From assembly GCA_036172665.1 (NCBI GenBank), contig JAYKNF010000014.1, positions 2,531,001 through 2,595,000 of the forward strand: a stretch of 64,000 bases of DNA, given 5' to 3'. Below are positions 1 to 13,064 of this stretch, one piece after another. Within the stretch, counting starts at the first letter, position 1. Every line of letters begins with the position of its first letter. Position numbers and translations under genes: made by a program. The notes under the pieces are model-generated. The model was not told where the DNA came from. It saw nothing but the letters and a program-made list of their open reading frames with translations, and made no database searches. The DNA is from Prosopocoilus inquinatus (Eukaryota > Arthropoda > Insecta > Coleoptera > Lucanidae).

Positions 1-10
1 TTTTAAACGA

Positions 11-32
11 AACAACACGTATTAGCGTTGTT
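11..32. other. Short dyad (hairpin-capable) repeated in nearly every monomer (first copy)
   Basis: Monomer positions 11-16 (AACAAC) and 27-32 (GTTGTT) are perfect reverse complements. One mismatch is followed by a further C-G pair, leaving a 6-nt loop. The element is kept in most monomers of both arms while the bases between the arms vary (CGTATT, CGCATT, CATATT). It could form a small hairpin in single-stranded DNA or RNA, or bind a dimeric protein. The sequence alone does not show function, and conservation here may only reflect the overall homogeneity of the satellite. Confidence 0.5.
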
Positions 33-149
33 CCTGTGATGTATCTAAACGATCCTTACTTATCTAACATGTTATTTGACGTTTGGATGGACTCCAGTGT
101 GTCTGATATGAGATACAAAGTTTTGGGACGCAGCAGGAGCTGGAAATAG

Positions 150-1640
150 TTTTAAACGAAACAACACGTTTTAGCGTTGTTCCTGTGCTGTATCTAATCG
201 ATCCTAACTTAGCTACTATGTTATTTGACGTTTGGAAGGACTCCAGTAACCCTGACGTGAGATACGAAGTTCTCGGACGCAGCAGAAGCTGGAAATAGTT
301 TTAAACGAAACAACACGCATTAGCGTTGTTCCTGTGAAGTATCTAATCGATCCTTACTCATCTATCATGTTATTTGGCGTTTCGATGGACTCCAGTAACT
401 TAGATGTGAGATACGAAGTTTTCGGACGCAGCAGGAGCTGGAAATAGTTGTAAACGAAACAACACGTTTTAGCGTTGTTCCTGTGCTGTATCTAATCGAT
501 CCTTACTTATCTATCATGTTATTTGACGTTTCGATGGGCTCCAGTAACTCTGATGTGAGATACGACGTTTTCGGACGCAGCAGAAGCTGGAAATGGTTTT
601 AAACGAAACAACACGTTTAAACGTTGTTCCTGTGCTGTATCTAATCGATCCTTACTTATCTATCATGTTATTTGACGTTTCGATGGGCTCCAGTAACTCT
701 GATGTGAGATACGACGTTTTCGGACGCAGCAGAAGCTGGAAATAGTTTTAAACGAAACAACACGCATTAGCGTTGTTCCTGTGATGTATCTAATCGATCC
801 TTATTCATCTATCATGTTATTTGGTGTTACGATGGACTCCAGTAACTTAGATGTGAGATACGAAGTTCTCGGACGCAGCTGAAGCTAGAAATAGTTTTAA
901 ACGAAACAACACGCATTAGCGTTGTTCCTGTGATGTATCTAATCGATCCTTACTTATCCATCATGTTATTTGACGTTTGGATGTACTCCAGTAACCCTGA
1001 CGTGAGATACGAAGATCTCGGACGCAGCAGAAGCTGGAAATAGTTTTAAACGAAACAACACGTATTAACGTTGTTCCTGTGATGTATCTAATCGATCCTT
1101 ACTCATCTATCATGTTATTTGACGTTTGGACGGACTCCAGTAACTCTGATGGGAGATACAAAGTTCTCGGACGCAGTAGAAGCTGGAAATAGTTTTGAAC
1201 GAAACAACACGTATTAGCGTTGTTCCTGTGATGTATCTAAACGATCCTTACTTATCTAACATGTTATTTGACGTTTGGATGGACTCCAGTAAGTCTGATG
1301 TGAGATACAAAGTTTTTGGACGCAGCAGGAGCTGGAAATAGTTTTAAACGAAACAACACGTATTAGCGTTGTTCCTGTAATGTATCTAATCGATCCTTAC
1401 TCATCTATCATGTTATTTGACGTTTGGATGGACTCCAGTAACTCTGATGTGAGATACGACGTTTTCGGACGCAGCAGCAGCTGGAAATAGTTTTAAACGA
1501 AACAACACATATTAGCGTTGTTCCTGTAATGTATCTAATCGATCCTTACTCATCTATCATGTTATTTGACGTTTGGATGGACTCCAGTAACTAGGATGAG
1601 AGATACAAAGATTTCGGAAGCAGCAGAAGCTGGAAATAGT
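150..1640 (+). repeat. 10-monomer block, copy 1 (paired with 6,548-8,038)
   Basis: A run of about ten monomers with the same order of variants as 6,548-8,038, offset exactly 6,398 bp (43 x 149 minus the 9-bp deletion at 5,089). Shared rare markers include GTAAACGAAA at the fourth unit boundary, CGTTTAA in place of CGTATTA near 614, GGTGTTACGATGG near 822, and the unit ending in CTAGGATGAGAG near 1,591. The match fails just after 1,640. This is evidence of segmental duplication on a scale above the monomer. Confidence 0.8.
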
Positions 1641-4465
1641 TTTGAACGAAACAACACCTATTAGCGTTGTTCCTGTGATGTATCTAAACGATCCTTCCTT
1701 ATCTAACATGTTATTTAACGTTTGGATACACTCCAGTAAGTCTGATGTGAGATACAAAGTTTTTGGACGCAGCAGGAGCTGGAAATAGTTTTAAACGAAA
1801 CAACACGTATTAGCGTTGTTCCTGTGATGTATCTAAACGATCCTTACTTATCTAACATGTTATTTGACGTTTGGATGGACTCCAGTGTGTCTGATATGAG
1901 ATACAAAGTTTTGGGACGCAGCAGGAGCTGGAAATAGTTTTAAACGAAACAACACATATTAGCGTTGTTCCTGTAATGTATCTAATCGATCCTTACTCAT
2001 CTATCATGTTATTTGACGTTTGGACAGACTCCAGTAACTCTGATGTGAGATACAAAGTTATCGGACGCAGCAGAAGCTGGAAATAGTTTTGAACGAAACA
2101 ACACGTATTAGCGTTGTTCCTGTGATGTATCTAATCGATCCTTACTCATCTATCATGCTATTTGACGTTTGGATGAACTCCAGTAACTCTGATGTGAGAT
2201 ACGAAGTTTTCGGACGCAGCAGAAGCTGGAAATAGTTTTAAACGAAACAACACGTATTAGCGTTGTTCCTGTGATGTATCTAATCGATCCTTACTCATCT
2301 ATCATGTTATTTGACGTTTGGATGGACTCCAGTAACTCTGATGTGAGATACAAAGTTTTTGGACGCAGCAGGAGCTGGAAATAGTTTTAAACGAAACAAC
2401 ACGTATTAGCGTTGTTCCTGTGCTATATCTAATCGATCCTTACTTATCTATCATGTTATTTGACGTTTGGATTAACTCCAGTAACTCTGATGTGAGATAC
2501 GACGTTTTCGGACGCAGCAGAAGCTGGAAATAGTTTTAAACTAAACAACACGTATTAGCGTTGTTCCTGTGATGTATCTAATCGATCCTTACTCATCTAT
2601 CATGTTATTTGACGTTTGGGTGGACTCCAGTAACTCTGATGAGAGATACAAAGATTTCGGACGCAGCAGAAGCTGGAAATACTTTTGAACGATACACCAC
2701 CTATTAGCGTTGTTCCTGTGATGTATCTAAACGATCCTTACTTAGCTAACATGTTATTTGACGTTTGGATGGACGCCAGTGTGTCTGATGTGAGATACAA
2801 AGTTTTGGGACGCAGCAGGAGCTGGAAATAGTTTTAAACGAAACAACACGTATTAGCGTTGTTCCTGTGCTGTATCTAATCGATCCTTACTTATCTATCA
2901 TGTTATTTGACGTTTGGATGGACTCCAGTAACCCTGACGTGAGATACGAAGTTCTCGGACGCAGCAGAAGCTGGAAATAGTTTTAAACGAAGCAACAGGC
3001 ATTAGCGTTGTTCCTGTGATGTATCTAATCGATCCTTACTCATCTATCATGTTATTTGACGTTTCGATGGACTCCAGTAACTCTGATGTGAGATACGACG
3101 TTTCCGGACGCAGCAGAAGCTGGAAATAGTATTAAACGAAACAACACGTATTAGCGTTGTTCCTGTGATGTATCTAATCGATCCTTACTCATCTATCATG
3201 TTATTTGACGTTTGGATGGACTCCAGTAACTAGGATGAGAGATACAAAGATTTCGGACGCAGCAGAAGCTGGAAATAGTTTTGAACGAAACAACACCTAT
3301 TAGCGTTGTTCCTGTGATGTATCTAATCGATCCTTACTCATCTATCATGTTATTTGACGTTTGGATGGACTCCAGTAACTAGGATGAGAGATACAAAGAT
3401 TTCGGACGCAGCAGAAGCTGGAAATAGTTTTGAACGAAACAACACCTATTAGCGTTGTTCCTGTGATGTATCTAAACGATCCTTACTTATCTAACATGTT
3501 ATTTAACGTTTGGATACACTCCAGTAAGTCTGATGTGAGATACAAAGTTTTTGGACGCAGCAGGAGCTGGAAATAGTTTTAAACGAAACAACACGTATTA
3601 GCGTTGTTCTTGTGCTGTATCTAATCGATACTTACTTATCTATCATGTTATTTGACGTTTCGATGGACTCCAGTAACTCTGATGTGAGATACGAAGTTTT
3701 CGGACGCAGCAGAAGCTGGAAATAGTTTTAAACGAAACAACACGTATTAGCGTTGTTCCGGTGATGTATCTAATCGATCCTTACTCATCTATCATGTTAT
3801 TTGACGTTTGGATGGACTCCAGTAACTCTGATGTGAGATACAAAGTTTTTGGACGCAGCAGGAGCTGGAAATAGTTTTAAACGAAACAACACGTATTAGC
3901 GTTGTTCCTGTGCTGTATCTAATCGATCCTTACTTATCTATCATGTTATTTGACATTTCGATGGACTCCAGTAACTCTGATGTGAGATACGACGTTTTCG
4001 GACGCAGCAGCAGCTGGAAATAGTTTTAAACGAAACAACACATATTAGCGTTGTTCCTGTAATGTATCTAATCGATCCTTACTCATCTATCATGTTATTT
4101 GACGTTTGGACAGACTCCAGTAACTCTAATGTGAGATACAAGGTTATCGGACGCAGCAGAAGCTGGAAATAGTTTTAAACGAAGCAACATGTATTGGCGT
4201 TGTTCCTGTGATATATCTAATCGATCCTTACTTAGCTACTATGTTATTTGACGTTTCGATCGACTCCAGTAACTCTAATGTGAGATACGAAATTTTCGGA
4301 CGCAGCAGAAGCTGGAAATAGTTTTAAACGAAGCAACACGTATTGGCGTTGTTCCTGTGATATATCTAATCGATCCTTACTTAGCTACTATGTTATTTGA
4401 CGTTTCGATCGACTCCAGTAACTCTAATGTGAGATACGAAATTTTCGGACGAAGCAGAAGCTGGA

Positions 4466-5355
4466 AATAGTTTTAAACGAAACAACACGCATTAGCGTTG
4501 TTCCTGTGATGTATCTAATCGATCCTTACTTAGCTACTATGTTATTTGACGTTTCGATGGATTCCAGTAACTCTAATGTGAGATACGACGTTTTCGGACG
4601 CAGCAGAAGCTGGAAATAGTTTTAAACGAAGCAACACGTATTGGCGTTGTTCCTGTGATATATCTAATCGATCCTTACTCATCTATCATGTTATTTGACG
4701 TTTGGATGGACTCCAGTAACTCTGATGTGAGATACAAAGTTTTTGGACGCAGCAGAAGCTGGAAATAGTTTTGAACGAAACAACACCTATTAGCGTTGTT
4801 CCTGTGATGTATCTAATCGATCCTTACTTAGCTACTATGTTATTTGACGTTTCGATGGACTCCAGTAACTCTAACGTGAGATACGAAATTTTCCGACGCA
4901 GCAGCAGCTGGAAATAGTTTTAAACGAAACAACACATATTAGCGTTGTTCCTGTGATATATCTAATCGATCCTTACTCATCTATCATGTTATTTGGCGTT
5001 TCGATGGACTCCAGTAGCTCTGATGTGGGATACGCCGTTTTCGGACGCAGCAGAAGATGGAAATAGTTTTAAACGAAACAACACGCATTCCTGTGATGTA
5101 TCTAATCGATCCTTACTCATCTATCATGTTATTTGACGTTTCGATGGACTCCAGTAAGTCTGATGTGAGATACGACGTTTTCGGACGCAGCAGAAGCTGG
5201 AAATAGTTTAAAACGAAACAACACGTATTAGCGTCGTTCCTGTGATGTATTTAATCGATCCTTACTTATCTAACATGTAATTTAAAGTTTGGATGGACTC
5301 CAGTAAGTCTGATGTGAGATACAAAGTTTTTGGAAGCAGCAGGAGCTGGAAATAG
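4466..5355 (+). repeat. 6-monomer block with a 9-bp-deleted unit, copy 1
   Basis: Six monomers in the same order as 22,227-23,116, offset 17,761 bp. Markers are TTTTCCGACG near 4,890, GCAGAAGATGG near 5,049, the 9-bp deletion at 5,089 and CATGTAATTTAAAGTTTGG near 5,275. The neighbouring monomers upstream (about 3,890-4,170) also match the 22-kb region, but at an offset 298 bp larger. Two monomers were therefore gained on the left copy or lost on the right. Confidence 0.8.
5067..5206 (+). repeat. 140-bp monomer with 9-bp deletion (left copy 1)
   Basis: The monomer lacks positions 24-32 (AGCGTTGTT), reading ACACGCATT directly into CCTGTG. The lost bases include the whole right arm of the AACAAC/GTTGTT dyad. 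The same deletion recurs in the left arm at 22,850 and, inverted, at 40,057, 49,880, 54,042 and 60,437. It is a good lineage marker for tracking duplicated segments. Confidence 0.9.
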
Positions 5356-6547
5356 TTTTAAACGAAACAACACGTATTGGCGTTGTTCCTGTGCTGTATC
5401 TAATTGATCCTTACTTATCTATCATGTTATTTGACGTTTGGATGGACTCCAGTAACCCTGACGTGAGATACGAAGTTCTCGGACGCAGCAGAAGCTGGAA
5501 ATAGTTTTAAACGAAACAACACGCATTAGCGTTGTTCCTGTGATGTATCTAATCGATCCTTACTCATCTATCATGTTATTTGGTGTTACGATGGACTCCA
5601 GTAGCTTAGATGTGAGATACGAAGTTCTCGGGCGCAGCTGAAGCTAGAAATAGTTTTAAACGAAACAACACGCATTAGCGTTGTTCCTGTGATGTATCTA
5701 ATCGATCCTTACTTATCTATCATGTTATTTGACGTTTGGATGTACTCCAGTAACCCTGACGTGAGATACGAAGTTCTCGGACGCAGCAGAAGCTGGAAAT
5801 AGTTTTAAACGAAACAACACGTATTAGCGTTGTTCCTGTGATGTATCTAAACGATCCTTACTTATCTAACATGTTATTTGACGTTTGGATGGACTCCAGT
5901 AAGTCTGATGTGAGATACAAAGTTTTTGGACGCAGCAGGAGCTGGAAATAGTTTTAAACGAAACAACACGTATTAGCGTTGTTCCTGTGATGTATCTAAT
6001 CGATCCTTACTCATCTATCATGTTATTTGACGTTTGGACGGACTCCAGTAACTCTGATGGGAGATACAAAGATCTCGGACGCAGTAGAAGCTGGAAATAG
6101 TTTTGAACGAAACAACACGTATTAGCGTTGTTCCTGTGATGTATCTAAACGATCCTTACTTATCTAACATGTTATTTGACGTTTGGATGGACTCCAGTAA
6201 GTCTGATGTGAGATACAAAGTTTTTGGACGCAGCAGGAGCTGGAAATAGTTTTAAACGAAACAACACGCATTAGCGTTGTTCCTGTGAAGTATCTAATCG
6301 ATCCTTACTCATCTATCATGTTATTTGGCGTTTCGATGGACTCCAGTAACTTAGATGTGAGATACGAAGTTTTCGTAAGCAGCAGGAGCTGGAAATAGTT
6401 GTAAACGAAACAACACGTTTTAGCGTTGTTCCTGTGCTGTATCTAATCGATCCTTACTTATCTATCATGTTATTTGACGTTTCGATGGGCTCCAGTAACT
6501 CTGATGTGAGATACGAAGTTTTCGGACGCAGCAGGAGCTGGAAATAG

Positions 6548-8038
6548 TTGTAAACGAAACAACACGTTTTAGCGTTGTTCCTGTGCTGTATCTAATCGAT
6601 CCTTACTTAGCTACTATGTTATCTGACGTTTGGAAGGACTCCAGTAACCCTGACGTGAGATACGAAGTTCTCGGACGCAGCAGAAGCTGGAAATAGTTTT
6701 AAACGAAACAACACGCATTAGCGTTGTTCCTGTGAAGTATCTAATCGATCCTTACTCATCTATCATGTTATTTGGCGTTTCGATGGACTCCAGTAACTTA
6801 GATGTGAGATACGAAGTTTTCGGACGCAGCAGGAGCTGGAAATAGTTGTAAACGAAACAACACGTTTTAGCGTTGTTCCTGTGCTGTATCTAATCGATCC
6901 TTACTTATCTACCATGTTATTTGACGTTTCGATGGGCTCCAGTAACTCTGATGTGAGATACGACGTTTTCGGACGCAGCAGAAGCTGGAAATAGTTTTAA
7001 ACGAAACAACACGTTTAAGCGTTGTTCCTGTGCTGTATCTAATCGATCCTTACTTATCTATCATGTTATTTGACGTTTCGATGGGCTCCAGTAACTCTGA
7101 TGTGAGATACGACGTTTTCGGACGCAGCAGAAGCTGGAAATAGTTTTAAACGAAACAACACGCATTAGCGTTGTTCCTGTGATGTATCTAATCGATCCTT
7201 ATTCATCTATCATGTTATTTGGTGTTACGATGGACTCCAGTAACTTAGATGTGAGATACGAAGTTCTCGGACGCAGCTGAAGCTAGAAATAGTTTTAAAC
7301 GAAACAACACGCATTAGCGTTGTTCCTGTGATGTATCTAATCGATCCTTACTTATCTATCATGTTATTTGACGTTTGGATGTACTCCAGTAACCCTGACG
7401 TGAGATACGAAGATCTCGGACGCAGCAGAAGCTGGAAATAGTTTTAAACGAAACAACACGTATTAGCGTTGTTCATGTGATGTATCTAATCGATCCTTAC
7501 TCATCTATCATGTTATTTGACGTTTGGACGGACTCCAGTAACTCTGATGGGAGATACAAAGTTCTCGGACGCAGTAGAAGCTGGAAATAGTTTTGAACGA
7601 AACAACACGTATTAGCGTTGTTCCTGTGATGTATCTAAACGATCCTTACTTATCTAACATGTTATTTGACGTTTGGATGGACTCCAGTAAGTCTGATGTG
7701 AGATACAAAGTTTTTGGACGCAGCAGAAGCTGGAAATAGTTTTAAACGAAACAACACGTATTAGCGTTGTTCCTGTAATGTATCTAATCGATCCTTACTC
7801 ATCTATCATGTTATTTGACGTTTGGATGGACTCCAGTAACTCTGATGTGAGATACGACGTTTTCGGACGCAGCAGCAGCTGGAAATAGTTTTAAACGAAA
7901 CAACACATATTAGCGTTGTTCCTGTAATGTATCTAATCGATCCTTACTCATCTATCATGTTATTTGACGTTTGGATGGACTCCAGTAACTAGGATGAGAG
8001 ATACAAAGATTTCGGACGCAGCAGAAGCTGGAAATAGT
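6548..8038 (+). repeat. 10-monomer block, copy 2 (paired with 150-1,640)
   Basis: Second copy of the block at 150-1,640, with the same variant order and scattered point differences: TTATCTGACG for TTATTTGACG at the start, CGTTTAAGCG against CGTTTAAACG, and GTTCATGTG for GTTCCTGTG near 7,471. After about 8,038 the next monomer is a different type from the one following copy 1, which sets the right edge. Confidence 0.8.
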
Positions 8039-10804
8039 TTTAAACGAAACAACACATATTAGCGTTGTTCCTGTGATGTATCTAATCGATCCTTACTTAT
8101 CTATCATGTTATTTGACGTTTGGATGTACTCCAGTAACCCTGACGTGAGATACGAAGATCTCGGACGCAGCAGAAGCTGGAAATAGTTTTAAACGAAGCA
8201 ACACGTATAGGCGTTGTTCCTGTGATATATCTAATCGATCCTTACTTAGCTACTATGTTATTTGACGTTTCGATCGACTCCAGTAACTCTAATGTGAGAT
8301 ACGAAATTTTCGGACGAAGCAGAAGCTGGAAATAGTTTTAAACGAAACAACACGCATTAGCGTTGTTCCTGTGATGTATCTAATCGATCCTTACTTAGCT
8401 ACTATGTTATTTGACGTTTCGATGGATTCCAGTAACTCTAATGTGAGATACGACGTTTTCGGACGCAGCAGAAGCTGGAAATAGTTTTAAACGAAGCAAC
8501 ACGTATTGGCGTTGTTCCTGTGATATATCTAATCGATCCTTACTCATCTATCATGTTATTTGACGTTTCGATGGACTCCAGTAACTCTGATGTGAGATAC
8601 GAAGTTTTCGGACGCAGCAGAAGCTGGAAATAGTTTTAAACGAAACAACACGTATTAGCGTTGTTCCTGTGATGTATCTAATCGATCCTTACTCATCTAT
8701 CATGTTATTTGACGTTTGGATGGACTCCAGTAACTCTGATGTGAGATACAAAGTTTTTGGACGCAGCAGGAGCTGGAAATAGTTTTAAACGAAACAACAT
8801 GCATTAGCGTTGTTCCTGTGATGTATCTAATCGATCCTTACTTATCTATCATGTTATTTGACGTTTGGATGGACTCCAGTAACCCTGACTTGAGATACGA
8901 AGTTCTCGGACGCAGCCGAAGCTGGAAATAGTTTTAAACGAAACAACACGCATTAGCGTTGTTCCTGTGATGTATCTAATCGATCCTTACTCATCTATCA
9001 TGTTATTTGGCGTTACGATGGACTCCAGTAACTTAGATGTGAGATACGAAGTTCTCGTACGCAGCTGAAGCTAGAAATAGTTTTAAACGAAACAACATGC
9101 ATTAGCGTTGTTCCTGTGATGTATCTAATCGATCCTTACTTATCTATCATGTTATTTGACGTTTGGATGGACTCCAGTAACCCTGACTTGAGATACGAAG
9201 TTCTCGGACGCAGCCGAAGCTGGAAATAGTTTTAAACGAAACAACACGTATTAGCGTTGTTCCTGTGCTGTATCTAATCGATCCTTACTCATCTATCATG
9301 TTATTTGGCGTTACGATGGACTCCAGTAACTTAGATGTGAGATACGAAGTTCTCGTACGCAGCTGAAGCTAGAAATAGTTTTAAACGCAACAACACGCAT
9401 TAACGTTGTTCCTGTGATGTATCTAAACGATCCTTACTTATCTAACATGTTATTTGACGTTTGGATGGACTCCAGTAACCCTGACGTGAGATACGAAGTT
9501 CTCGGACGCAGCAGAAGCTGGAAATAGTTTTAAACGAAACAACACGCATTAGCGTTGTTCCTGTGATGTATCTAATCGATCCTTACTCATCCATCATATT
9601 ATTTGACGTTTCGATGGACTCCAGTATCTCTAATGTGAGATACGAAATTTTCGGACGCAGCAGAAGCTGGAAATAGTTTTAAACGAAACAACACGTATTA
9701 GCGTTGTTCCTGTGATGTATCTAATCGATCCTTACTCATCTATCATGTTATTTGACGTTTGGATGGACTCCAGTAACCCTGACGTGAGATACGAAGTTCT
9801 AGGATGCAGCAGAAGCTGGAAATAGTTTTAAACGAAACAACACGCATTAGCGTTGTTCCTGTGATGTATCTAAACGATACTTACTTATCTAACATGTTAT
9901 TTGACGTTTGGATGGACTCCAGTAAGTCTGATGTGAGATACAAAGTTTTTTGACGCAGCAGGAGCTGGAAATAGTTTTAAACGAAACAACACGTATTAGC
10001 GTTGTTCCTGTGCTGTATCTAATCGATACTTACTTATCTATCATGTTATTTGACGTTTCGATGGACTCCAGTAACTCTGATGTGAGATACGAAGTTTTCG
10101 GACGCAGCAGAAGCTGGAAACAGTTTTAAACGAAACAACATGTATTAGCGTTGTTCCTGTGATGTATCTAATCTTCCTTACTCATCTATCATGTTATTTG
10201 ACGTTTGGATGGACTCCAGTAACTCTGATGAGAGACACAAAGATTTCGGACGCAGCAGAAGCTGGAAATAGTTTTGAACGAAACAACACGTATTAGCGTT
10301 GTTCCTGTGATGTATCTAAACGATCCTTACTTATCTAACATGTTATTTGACGTTTGGATGGACTCCAGTAAGTCTGATGTGAGGTAGAATGTTTTGGGAC
10401 GCAGCAGGAGCTGGAAATAGTTTTAAACGAAACAACACGTATTAGCGTTGTTCCTGTGCTGTATCTAATCGATCCTTACTTATCTATCATGTTATTTGAC
10501 GTTTCGATGGACTCCAGTAACTTAGATGTGAGATACGAAGTTCTCGGACGCAGCTGAAGCTAGAAATAGTTTTAAACGAAACAACACGCATTAGCGTTGT
10601 TCCTGTGATGTATCTAATCGATCCTTACTTATCTATCATATTATTTGACTTTTGGATGGACTCCAGTAACCCTGACGTGAGATACGAAGTTCTCGGACGC
10701 AGCAGAAGCTGGAAATAGTTTTAAACGAAACAACACGCGTTAGCGTTGTTCCTGTGATGTATCTAATCGATCCTTACTCATCTATCATGTTATTTGACGT
10801 TTCG

Positions 10805-11394
10805 ATGGACTCCAGTAACTTAGATGTGAGATACGAAGTTCTCGGACGCAGCTGAAGCTAGAAATACTTTTAAACGAAACAACACGCATTAGCGTTGTTC
10901 CTGTGATGTATCTAATCGATCCTTACTTATCTATCATGTTATTTGACTTTTGGATGGACTCCAGTAACCCTGACGTGAGATACGAAGTTCTCGGACGCAG
11001 CAGAAGCTGGAAATAGTTTTAAACGAAACAACACGCGTTAGCGTTGTTCCTGTGATGTATCTAATCGATCCCTACTCATCTATCATGTTATTTGGCGTCT
11101 TGATGGACTCCAGTAACTTAGATGTGAGATACGAAGTTCTCGGACCCAGCTGAAGCTAGAAATAGTTTTAAACGAAACAACACGCATTAGCGTTGTTCCT
11201 GTGCTGTATCTAATCGATCCTTACTTATCTATCATGTTATTTGACATTTCGATGGACTCCAGTAACTCTGATGTGAGATACGACGTTTTCGGACGCAGCG
11301 GCAGCTGGAAATAGTTTTAAACGAAACAACACGCATTAGCGTTGTTCCTGTGTAGTATCTAATCGATCCTTACTCATCTATCATGTTATTTGAC
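10805..11394 (+). repeat. 4-monomer block, copy 1 (offset 894 bp)
   Basis: Same variant order as 11,699-12,288, exactly six monomers (894 bp) downstream. The order is an AGCTGAAGCTAG-ending unit with the rare AATACTTTTAAACG boundary (10,867 and 11,761), a GACTTTTGGATGG unit, a unit with CGCGTTAGCG, CCCTACTC and GGCGTCTTG, a GACATTTCG unit ending GCAGCGGCAG, and the start of a GTGTAGTATC unit. Related runs of the GGCGTCTTG type recur at about 20,150-20,750 and 31,620-32,500, so this family has been copied across the arm. Confidence 0.75.
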
Positions 11395-11698
11395 GTTTGG
11401 ATGGACTCCAGTAACTCTGATGTGAGATACAAAGATTTCGGACGCAGCAGAAGCTGGAAATAGTTTTGAACGAAACAACACGTATTAGCGTTGTTCCTGT
11501 GATGTATCTAATCGATCCTTACTCATCTATCATGTTATTTGGCGTCTTGATGGACTCCAGTAACTTAGATGTGAGATACGAAGTTCTCGGACCCAGCTGA
11601 AGCTAGAAATAGTTTTAAACGAAACAACACGCATTAGCGTTGTTCCTGTGCTGTATCTAATCGATCCTTACTTATCTATCATGTTATTTGACATTTCG

Positions 11699-12288
11699 AT
11701 GGACTCCAGTAACTTAGATGTGAGATACGAAGTTCTCGGACCCAGCTGAAGCTAGAAATACTTTTAAACGAAACAACACGCATTAGCGTTGTTCCTGTGA
11801 TGTATCTAATCGATCCTTACTTATCTATCATGTTATTTGACTTTTGGATGGACTCCAGTAACCCTGACGTGAGATACGAAGTTCTCGGACGCAGCAGAAG
11901 CTGGAAATAGTTTTAAACGAAACAACACGCGTTAGCGTTGTTCCTGTGATGTATCTAATCGATCCCTACTCATCTATCATGTTATTTGGCGTCTTGATGG
12001 ACTCCAGTAACTTAGATGTGAGATACGATGTTCTCGGACCCAGCTGAAGCTAGAAATAGTTTTAAACGAAACAACACGCATTAGCGTTGTTCCTGTGCTG
12101 TATCTAATCGATCCTTACTTATCTATCATGTTATTTGACATTTCGATGGACTCCAGTAACTCTGATGTGAGATACGACGTTTTCGGACGCAGCGGCAGCT
12201 GGAAATAGTTTTAAACGAAACAACACGCATTAGCGTTGTTCCTGTGTAGTATCTAATCGATCCTTACTCATCTATCATGTTATTTGAC
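11699..12288 (+). repeat. 4-monomer block, copy 2 (offset 894 bp)
   Basis: Second copy of 10,805-11,394. The differences seen are few, for example GATGTTCTCGG for GAAGTTCTCGG near 12,028. The two copies are separated by about 300 bp of other monomers, so the duplication is not perfectly adjacent. Confidence 0.75.
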
Positions 12289-12953
12289 ATTTCGATGGAC
12301 TCCAGTAACTCTGATGTGAGATACGACGTTTTCGGACGCAGCAGCAGCTGGAAATAGTTTTAAACGAAACAACACATATTAGCGTTGTTCCTGTGATGTA
12401 TCTAATCGATCCTTACTCATCTATCATGTTATTTGACGTTTGGACGGACTCCAGTAACTCTGATGTGAGATACAAAGTTATCGGACGCAGCAGAAGCTTT
12501 AAATAGTTTTGAACGAAACAACACGTATTAGCGTTGTTCCTGTGCTGTATCTAATCGATCCTTACTCATATATCATGTTATTTGGCGTATCGATGGACTC
12601 CAGTAGCTCTGATGTGAGATACGACGTTTTCGGACGCAGCAGAAGCTGGAAATAGTTTTAAACGAAACAACACGCATTAGCGTTGTTCCTGTGATGTATC
12701 TAATCGATCCTTACTCATCTATCATGTTATTTGGCGTTTCGATGGACTCCAGTAGCTCTGATGTGAGATACGACGTTTTCGGACGCAGCAGCAGCTGGAA
12801 ATAGTTTTAAACGAAACAACACATATTATCGTTATTCCTGTGATGTATCTAATCGATCCTTACTCATCTATCAAATTATTTGACGTTTGGACGGACTCCA
12901 GTAACTTAGATGTGAGATACGAAGTTTTCGGACGCAGCAGAAGCTGGAAATAG

Positions 12954-13064
12954 TTTTAAACGAAACAACACGTATTAGCGTTGTTCCTGTGATGTGTTTC
13001 GATGGACTCCAGTAACTTATATGTGAGATACGAAGTTCTCGGACGCAGCTGAAGCTAGAAATAG
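12954..13064 (+). repeat. 111-bp truncated monomer (38-bp internal deletion)
   Basis: The unit reads GATGT (ending 12,995) straight into GTTTCGATGG, losing monomer positions 43-80, which include the ATCGAT and GTTATTTGAC segments. A GT at the joint is compatible with either flank. Only one copy of this deletion was seen, so it is probably recent. Confidence 0.9.

Noticed and set aside
48..58. Pol III B-box-like sequence (ATCGATCC) that could make each monomer a transcription unit
   Set aside because: It matches the B-box consensus poorly, with no A-box at suitable spacing and no consistent T-run terminator.
1557..1757. Short open frames inside the satellite (also near 12,871-13,086, 35,353-36,000, 36,961-37,149 and 44,698-45,142)
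   Set aside because: They are chance extensions through one or two monomers where a usual stop is mutated. Sequence and position follow the repeat, not a gene.
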